A DNA stretch of 64,000 nt from contig JADZDN010000171.1 in assembly GCA_020851015.1 (NCBI GenBank), positions 1-64,000 on the forward strand, given 5' to 3'. This DNA is from Alphaproteobacteria bacterium (GTDB lineage: Bacteria; Pseudomonadota; Alphaproteobacteria; JAEULC01). The notes below the pieces were generated by a model. That model saw nothing but the letters and a program-made list of their open reading frames with translations, did not search any database and was not told the origin of the DNA. This document shows positions 59,418-64,000 of this stretch, in pieces (position 1 is the first letter of the stretch; each line of letters opens with the position of its first letter). Position numbers and translations under genes: made by a program.

Positions 59418-60766
59418 CACACCGTCTCCATCTTGATCGGGAACAACGCGCATTCGTCCTCCACCTCGAGCAGGTGGTAGACCGAGAATTCGTAGGCCGG
59501 GCCCATGTCGGTGTCCGACGGGGAATAGAGGAAGGCCAGGCTGCCGGCGTTGTTCTTGATGCCCTCGAACGGCTGGTGCAGCAGCTTGCCGGTGGCGACG
59601 TGACAGATCGCGTGCGCCTGTTCCTGGGTTGCCGCGACCACCTCGGTCACCAGGCCCAGTTCGTGGGACGGCTTGCCCTTGAAGGTTTCGAGTTGGCCCA
59701 TCACCGCGTTCTTGCCATAGGTGTGGAAGGTCAGGTGATAGGGTTCGTTGGTCTTGAAGTAGTCCTCCACATAGGCACGGTTGGCGGCCAGTATCTCGTC
59801 CAGCTTGCTGATCATCACCGGGCAGCGGATTCCGGCAATGCAGATGCTGCGATAGCCCATCAGCCGCGCGCCCTCGAGCTTCACCCGGTACGGCTTTTCC
59901 TCCGTGTAACGGGTGCCGCGCACCTTGACCCGTCGGTCGTCGACCTGGTCGAACTGCGTTCCGGACATGTCGATCAGGTGGCCCGGGCCGCGCTGGCGGT
60001 ACGGATCCTCGCGCTCGTAGAGCGAATGGCCGGCGACCGAAGCGACGGTGCAACGCTGGCCGAGGCGTCCCGGCTCGACGACGAAGCCGGTGTCGTCCAG
60101 CGTGCCGAGCATCACGTCCATCGACATCGGCTCGGCGCACAGCGCGCCGCATTCCAGGATCTTCCCCATGTGCAGCGCCAGGCCGGGGTCGTAGCCCAGG
60201 TGCAGCGGCAGCGCGGCCACGACCGCGTCGTCGCAGGCGCGCCCGGCCAGCACGACCTGCGCGCCCTGCTTCAGGGCCTTGATGATCGGCTCGGGACCCA
60301 TCTGCGCCACGATGCGGCTGGAGGACCTGATCTCGTCCTCCGACGGAAGCGCGCCAGCCTCGAAGTCGACCAGCTTGCCCGAGCGCAGGCCCTTGACCAC
60401 CGTGTCGGCCGGCACCTCGGCGCCGATGGTGGCCAGCTTGAAATGCCAGTTGTTCTTCCTGGCGAGGTCGAGCACGATTTCGCGCGTCCAGGCAACGCCC
60501 GGATTGCTGCCGCTGGCGCCGCAGCTTCCCACCACCAGCGGAATGCGGTTGCGGATCGCATGGCGCAGGCATTGCTCAAGCTCGCGCTCCACGGCGACCC
60601 GCGGCACCAGCATCTCGCCGCTGCCCAGATAGTGCGGGCCCGGATCCGTCGAACCCGCGTCGACGGTGATGGCGGCCGGGTTCTGCCGCATCGCGCGGTC
60701 CATCGCGTCGGTATCGAAGCCGTAGCCGAGCGAGCCGGTGGGAGCGAGGATCGTGATCGGTTTCAT
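59417..60766 (-). CDS. DUF1446 (acyclic terpene utilization AtuA-like) family protein
   Basis: The protein of 449 residues matches the DUF1446/AtuA family: TILAPTGSLGYGFD, VDAGSTDPGPHYLGSG, VVGSCGASGSNPGV, and VVLAGRACDDAVVAALPL in order. The AtuA proteins are linked to citronellol/geraniol breakdown, but the reaction is not known to me. The GGAG ribosome site lies 8 nt before the ATG. It is the first structural gene after the GntR regulator, followed by DUF4387 and the decarboxylase-like enzyme, suggesting a joint pathway that does not include terpene genes here. Confidence 0.9.
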   Translation of the reverse strand: MKPITILAPTGSLGYGFDTDAMDRAMRQNPAAITVDAGSTDPGPHYLGSGEMLVPRVAVERELEQCLRHAIRNRIPLVVGSCGASGSNPGVAWTREIVLDLARKNNWHFKLATIGAEVPADTVVKGLRSGKLVDFEAGALPSEDEIRSSSRIVAQMGPEPIIKALKQGAQVVLAGRACDDAVVAALPLHLGYDPGLALHMGKILECGALCAEPMSMDVMLGTLDDTGFVVEPGRLGQRCTVASVAGHSLYEREDPYRQRGPGHLIDMSGTQFDQVDDRRVKVRGTRYTEEKPYRVKLEGARLMGYRSICIAGIRCPVMISKLDEILAANRAYVEDYFKTNEPYHLTFHTYGKNAVMGQLETFKGKPSHELGLVTEVVAATQEQAHAICHVATGKLLHQPFEGIKNNAGSLAFLYSPSDTDMGPAYEFSVYHLLEVEDECALFPIKMETV

Positions 60767-60805
60767 GGCGTTTCTCCGTTGCAGGCGGCGCGGCCGGCGC
60801 GCCGG

Positions 60806-61534
60806 CTATTCCAGAAACAGGTTCATCATGTAGCTGAACTTGGCCGGGTCGTAGTGCGTGACCGAGATTTCCGCGACCCGCCGGTCGAGCAGGCGATAGA
60901 CCCGGGTCGCCTTCAGAACCGCCGCGCGGGGCTGGATCTTGAGCTTGCGGGCTAGCCCGGCGCCGGCGATCACCGCGGTGATCAGCTGCTCGACCTCGGT
61001 GATTTTCACCTGGTTGCGCTTTTCGAGCTGAACGAACAGCGGCGACCCGCCGAGCCGGCTGTTGTCCAAGTGCTCGCCGAAGCGCTGCGGCACGTAGATC
61101 TGCTCGAGGCAAAAATCGGCATGCCCGCCCCAGCCGCGCCGGCCGGCGAAGCAACAGACCTTTTCGCCCTTGGCGGTCTTGAGATACTCGGCCACGTCGG
61201 ACGGCGGCACGACCAGCGCGCGGCCCGCCGGCGTGTAGCGCGTGGCGGCGGCATAGTAGACGATTTCGCTGAGCGAGCCGGTGAAGCGCATCACTGGCTG
61301 GTCCTTGGCGCCCGGCCGCACGAAGGTGCCGAGCCCGGAGCGCGAGCCAAGCAGCCCGCGACGCTTCAGCAGGCCCAGCGCCTGGCGGATGGTGATGCGG
61401 CTGACATTGTATTCCTGCTCCAGCACGGACTCGGCCGGAAGCAGGGTCCCCGGACCGGACCCGCTCTCGACGATACGGGCCTCGATCTGCTCGGCCACCA
61501 TTCGGTAGAGCGGACGATCGGACATCGGAAACAT
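60806..61534 (-). CDS. GntR-family (UTRA type) transcriptional regulator
   Basis: This 242-residue regulator has an N-terminal winged helix (LLPAESVLEQEYNVSRITIR, about residues 31-50, then GSRSGLGTFVRPG) and a C-terminal UTRA domain. Starts at ATG 61534 or 61525 are both possible and neither has a clear ribosome site. It precedes the DUF1446/DUF4387/decarboxylase genes on the minus strand and is divergent from the amino-acid ABC transporter at 61632, so one regulator probably links uptake and catabolism. Confidence 0.92.
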   Translation of the reverse strand: MFPMSDRPLYRMVAEQIEARIVESGSGPGTLLPAESVLEQEYNVSRITIRQALGLLKRRGLLGSRSGLGTFVRPGAKDQPVMRFTGSLSEIVYYAAATRYTPAGRALVVPPSDVAEYLKTAKGEKVCCFAGRRGWGGHADFCLEQIYVPQRFGEHLDNSRLGGSPLFVQLEKRNQVKITEVEQLITAVIAGAGLARKLKIQPRAAVLKATRVYRLLDRRVAEISVTHYDPAKFSYMMNLFLE

Positions 61535-61563
61535 ATAACATCATAACTTTTCGCCACGCAATG

Positions 61564-61592
61564 TTGACACGGCCGCAGCGCTCCAATAGCGT
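61564..61592 (+). promoter_or_regulatory. Putative sigma70 promoter of the amino-acid ABC transporter
   Basis: A perfect -35 box TTGACA (61564-61569) is followed after 17 bp by TAGCGT (61587-61592), a weak -10. The ATG lies 39 bp downstream. The weak -10 may need an activator or mark a regulated promoter. Confidence 0.45.
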
Positions 61593-61631
61593 GGAAGCCA
61601 GAAAAATAAGCGGTATCGGGAGGACTTTGTG

Positions 61632-62447
61632 ATGGTACGCACTATTCGCGCCGTGGCGGGGATCGCTGTCCTGGCCCTCGGCATTGCCGCGATCGCCTCC
61701 GGCGGCGCGGTCGCCCAGGAATCGACGCTTGACGCAGTCAAGCAGCGCGGAACGCTGATCGCCGGGGTCAAGGGCGACTATCCGCCGTTCGGCTACGTCG
61801 ACCAAGGCGGAAACGTGGTCGGCTTCGATATCGAGATCATGAAATACCTGGCGAAGAAGCTCGGCGTGAAGCTGGAGCTCAAGCCGGTGTCGAGCGCCAA
61901 TCGCATCCCGATGCTCCAGAGCAAGGCGGTCGATGTCGTGTGCGCGTCCATGGGGATCACCAAGGACCGGGTGAAGGCGGTCGACTTCACGGTTCCCTAC
62001 GTGCTGGGCGAGACCAAGTTCCTGGTCAAGAAGGGCAGCGGCATCAAGGGCTATGCCGATCTGGCGGGCAAGACGATCACCTATACCCAGGGCACGCCTT
62101 GGGGCGACGCGATCAAGCGCGAGCAGCCCGCGGCCAAGACCCTGGTGTTCCAGGACAAGCCGCAGGCGGTGATCGCCGTCCAGCAGGGCCGCGCCGACGC
62201 CTATGTGGACGATGGCGCGCCGATCGTGGTGTTCGCCAAGGAGCACAAGGAACTGGAGGCCGTGGGCGAGGCCGCGCCGCCGTCGCCCCTCGGCATCGCG
62301 GTTCGCCTGAACGACCCGGTCTGGCGCAACGAGATCAACTTCGCGCTGATCGATGCCTGGCAGGATGGCACGTACAAGAAGCTGTACCGCGAGTATTTCG
62401 GCGAGGAGCCGAACCCGAAGTTTACGATCTTCAGCTGGACCTACTAG
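61632..62447 (+). CDS. Family 3 amino-acid ABC substrate-binding protein
   Basis: This binding protein of about 271 residues has a Sec signal peptide with hydrophobic core IRAVAGIAVLALGIAAIA and likely cleavage after AVAQ. The mature part has GTLIAGVKGDYPPFGYVDQG, GFDIEIMKYLAKKLG and FTVPYVLGETKFLVKKG, typical of glutamine/cystine-type proteins. GGGAGGA lies before the ATG. It heads the transporter operon that is divergent from the DUF1446/decarboxylase operon, so it probably imports the amino acid processed there. Confidence 0.94.
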   Translation: MVRTIRAVAGIAVLALGIAAIASGGAVAQESTLDAVKQRGTLIAGVKGDYPPFGYVDQGGNVVGFDIEIMKYLAKKLGVKLELKPVSSANRIPMLQSKAVDVVCASMGITKDRVKAVDFTVPYVLGETKFLVKKGSGIKGYADLAGKTITYTQGTPWGDAIKREQPAAKTLVFQDKPQAVIAVQQGRADAYVDDGAPIVVFAKEHKELEAVGEAAPPSPLGIAVRLNDPVWRNEINFALIDAWQDGTYKKLYREYFGEEPNPKFTIFSWTY

Positions 62448-62453
62448 GCTCGC

Positions 62454-62493
62454 CGGTCAGCGGGCGCGGCGTTATGCCATGCCCGCTTGACCG
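62454..62493 (+). terminator. Intercistronic hairpin after the binding-protein gene
   Basis: CGGTCA plus GCGGGC (62454-62465) pairs with GCCCGCTTGACCG (62481-62493), a 12-bp stem with one bulged base. There is no T-tract. As after the peptide binding protein at 20666, it may limit expression of the downstream ATPase and permease. The rest of the 163-bp gap shows nothing else I can name. Confidence 0.6.
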
Positions 62494-62610
62494 CGCCGCG
62501 CATCGGGGTGCGGGCCGGAGGCTTGCGCCGGAAATTGGGAATGATGCCGTGAAGCCCGCAGATCGGCAGGGGGTGTCTCGCCGTGGCTCGGGGGCGGGAG
62601 CGATGCGCGG

Positions 62611-63342
62611 ATGATCGAGGTCCGCGGGGTCAGCAAGTTCTTCGGCACCCTCCAGGTGCTGAAGGACGTTTCGCTCAGCGTCGGCGCGGGCGAGGTGGTG
62701 GTGGTCTGTGGCCCGTCCGGATCGGGCAAAAGCACCCTGCTGCGCTGCCTCAACCGGCTCGAACCGGTTCAGGCCGGCGAAATCGTGGTCGACGGGATCA
62801 GGGTGACCGGCGAGAACGTCGACCTGAACCGCCTGCGAGCCGAGATCGGCATCGTGTTCCAGTCGTTCAACCTTTATCCGCACATGACCGCGCTGCGGAA
62901 CATCACCCTGGCGCCGATGCTCGTGCGCAAGCTGCCGCGGCGCGAGGCCGAGGCGCGGGCGCGCGAATTGCTGGCCAAGGTCGGCATCGCCGACAAGGCC
63001 GACCGGTATTCGAGCCAGCTTTCGGGCGGCCAGCAGCAGCGCGTGGCGATCGCGCGCGCGCTCGCGATGCGGCCCAAGGTCATGCTGTTCGACGAGCCGA
63101 CCTCCGCGCTCGATCCCGAGATGATCCAGGAAGTGCTCGACGTGATGACCACGCTCGCCAAGGAGGGCATGACCATGGTCGTGGTCAGCCATGAAATGGG
63201 GTTCGCCCGGCGCGTCGCCCACCGGATCGTCTTCATGGATCAGGGCACGATCGTCGAGGAAGCGCCGCCCGACCGCTTCTTCGGCAATCCCGCGCAGGAG
63301 CGCACGCGGAAATTCCTCAGCCGGATCCTGGTTCATTCCTGA
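62611..63342 (+). CDS. Amino-acid ABC transporter ATPase (GlnQ/HisP type)
   Basis: This ATPase of 243 residues is of the polar amino-acid uptake class. Walker A is [14 protein letters not shown]-loop [11 protein letters not shown], signature [15 protein letters not shown], Walker [14 protein letters not shown]-loop [11 protein letters not shown]. No C-terminal extension, as normal for this class. It lies 163 bp after the binding protein and 51 bp before the permease. Confidence 0.95.
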   Translation: MIEVRGVSKFFGTLQVLKDVSLSVGAGEVVVVCGPSGSGKSTLLRCLNRLEPVQAGEIVVDGIRVTGENVDLNRLRAEIGIVFQSFNLYPHMTALRNITLAPMLVRKLPRREAEARARELLAKVGIADKADRYSSQLSGGQQQRVAIARALAMRPKVMLFDEPTSALDPEMIQEVLDVMTTLAKEGMTMVVVSHEMGFARRVAHRIVFMDQGTIVEEAPPDRFFGNPAQERTRKFLSRILVHS

Positions 63343-63393
63343 GCGCTGCACGCCGGCGGGGCGCGCGGGCGACAGCATCGAATTGGAGCGGCG

Positions 63394-64000
63394 ATGAGCC
63401 AACACCTCGATTGGCGGGTCCTGGTCGAATACCGGTGGCTCCTGTGGGAGGGGCTGGTCCTGACCGTCCAGCTGTCGCTGGTATCGGCCGTGCTGAGCTT
63501 CATCATCGGCAGCGTCGTCGGCGCCGGGCGGCATTTCCTCGGCGGCACCGTCGCCTGGCTGCTGGCGGCCTTTACCGAGTTCTTCCGGAACATCCCGCCG
63601 ATCGTCCAGTTCTTCTTCTGGTATTTCGCCGTGGGCTTCGATTCCTTCGTCGGCGCGGTGATCGGGCTGTCCGTGTTCCAGAGCACCTATATCGCCGAGG
63701 TGGTGCGATCGGGCCTGCAGTCGATCTCCAAGACCCAGATCGAGGCGGCGCGTTCGTCGGGCCTGGGTTTTCTGCAAATGCTGGCCTACGTGGTATTCCC
63801 GCAGGCCGTGATCCGCATCGTGCCGGCGCTCAGCATCGAGTTCATCAACATCATTAAGAATTCGTCGGCGGCGATGACCATCAGCGTGATGGAGCTGACC
63901 TTCCAGACACAGGAGATCGCGTCGCGCACCTTTCGCGGGTTCGAGGCGGCGACGGCCGTCACGCTGCTCTACGTCGCGCTCGCCTTCATCGTGGTGTTGC
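63394..64000 (+). CDS. Amino-acid ABC transporter permease (HisM/GlnP family), 3' end outside window
   Basis: The frame starts at ATG 63394 (GGAG 7 nt upstream) with SQHLDWRVLVEYRWLLWEGL and stays open to the window end, so about 202 codons are visible. It shows hydrophobic segments, FTEFFRNIPPIVQFFFWYF and the docking loop SKTQIEAARSSGLGFLQM. It forms the channel for the amino acid bound by the protein at 61632. A second permease probably follows, as in most systems of this type. Confidence 0.92.
   Translation, partial: MSQHLDWRVLVEYRWLLWEGLVLTVQLSLVSAVLSFIIGSVVGAGRHFLGGTVAWLLAAFTEFFRNIPPIVQFFFWYFAVGFDSFVGAVIGLSVFQSTYIAEVVRSGLQSISKTQIEAARSSGLGFLQMLAYVVFPQAVIRIVPALSIEFINIIKNSSAAMTISVMELTFQTQEIASRTFRGFEAATAVTLLYVALAFIVVL

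Noticed and set aside
1..64000. tRNA or rRNA genes, CRISPR arrays, insertion sequences, prophage or replication origins.
   Set aside because: Reading both strands I found no transposase, integrase, terminal inverted repeats with target duplication, repeat-spacer pattern or RNA gene signature.

Overview
This is a GC-rich window from a bacterial chromosome, most likely an alphaproteobacterium of the Rhodospirillales/Rhizobiales type. That placement is an inference from the hopanoid (hpn) genes, the dense ABC-transporter and amino-acid catabolic content, and the tight operons with ATGA, GTGA and TGATG overlaps. I see no rRNA, tRNA, CRISPR array, phage or intact insertion sequence. About 56 protein genes and three decayed gene remnants can be supported.

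The layout is a string of uptake-plus-catabolism modules, most next to their own regulator. (A) 1-2570 is the end of a dipeptide-type ABC transporter. It converges on a long minus-strand operon (11031 to 2581): AstE-like deacylase, SDR, aminotransferase, a threonine-aldolase remnant, a 2-hydroxyacid dehydrogenase, a D-amino-acid-dehydrogenase remnant, DapB and two non-canonical argininosuccinate-lyase homologues. A divergent Lrp/AsnC regulator and a polyamine-type ABC transporter (11877-15846) follow, then another SDR. (B) 16814-25469 holds a LysR regulator, a class V aminotransferase, a complete dipeptide-type ABC transporter and an M24 peptidase. A 47-bp dyad occurs in inverted orientation on either side of lysR. 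(C) 25610-39807 holds two separate hydantoinase/oxoprolinase pairs (hyuAB) around one LacI regulator. The rightward pair continues into a DUF1028 protein and a second polyamine-type ABC transporter. (D) 40010-49120 is a hopanoid-modification block: hpnI, hpnJ, hpnN and hpnL with a CDP-alcohol phosphatidyltransferase and an unknown membrane protein, and hpnK divergent. (E) 49238-56796 holds a threonine-synthase-like gene and a minus-strand operon with MmgE/PrpD, an amino-acid-type binding protein, a thiolase-like protein lacking the nucleophilic Cys, a DUF35 partner, an AMP-forming ligase and an amino-acid permease, facing a GntR regulator with a palindromic operator between them. (F) 57778-64000 holds a 2,2-dialkylglycine-decarboxylase-like enzyme with a DUF4387/DUF1446 (AtuA-type) pair and a GntR regulator, divergent from an amino-acid ABC transporter that runs off the window.

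The common theme is scavenging of modified, cyclic or N-substituted amino acids and small organic acids. The three best candidates for undescribed chemistry are the paired ArgH-like operon in A, the thiolase-like/DUF35/PrpD operon in E, and the decarboxylase-like/DUF1446/DUF4387 module in F. All functional assignments come from reading motifs; no database search was run.
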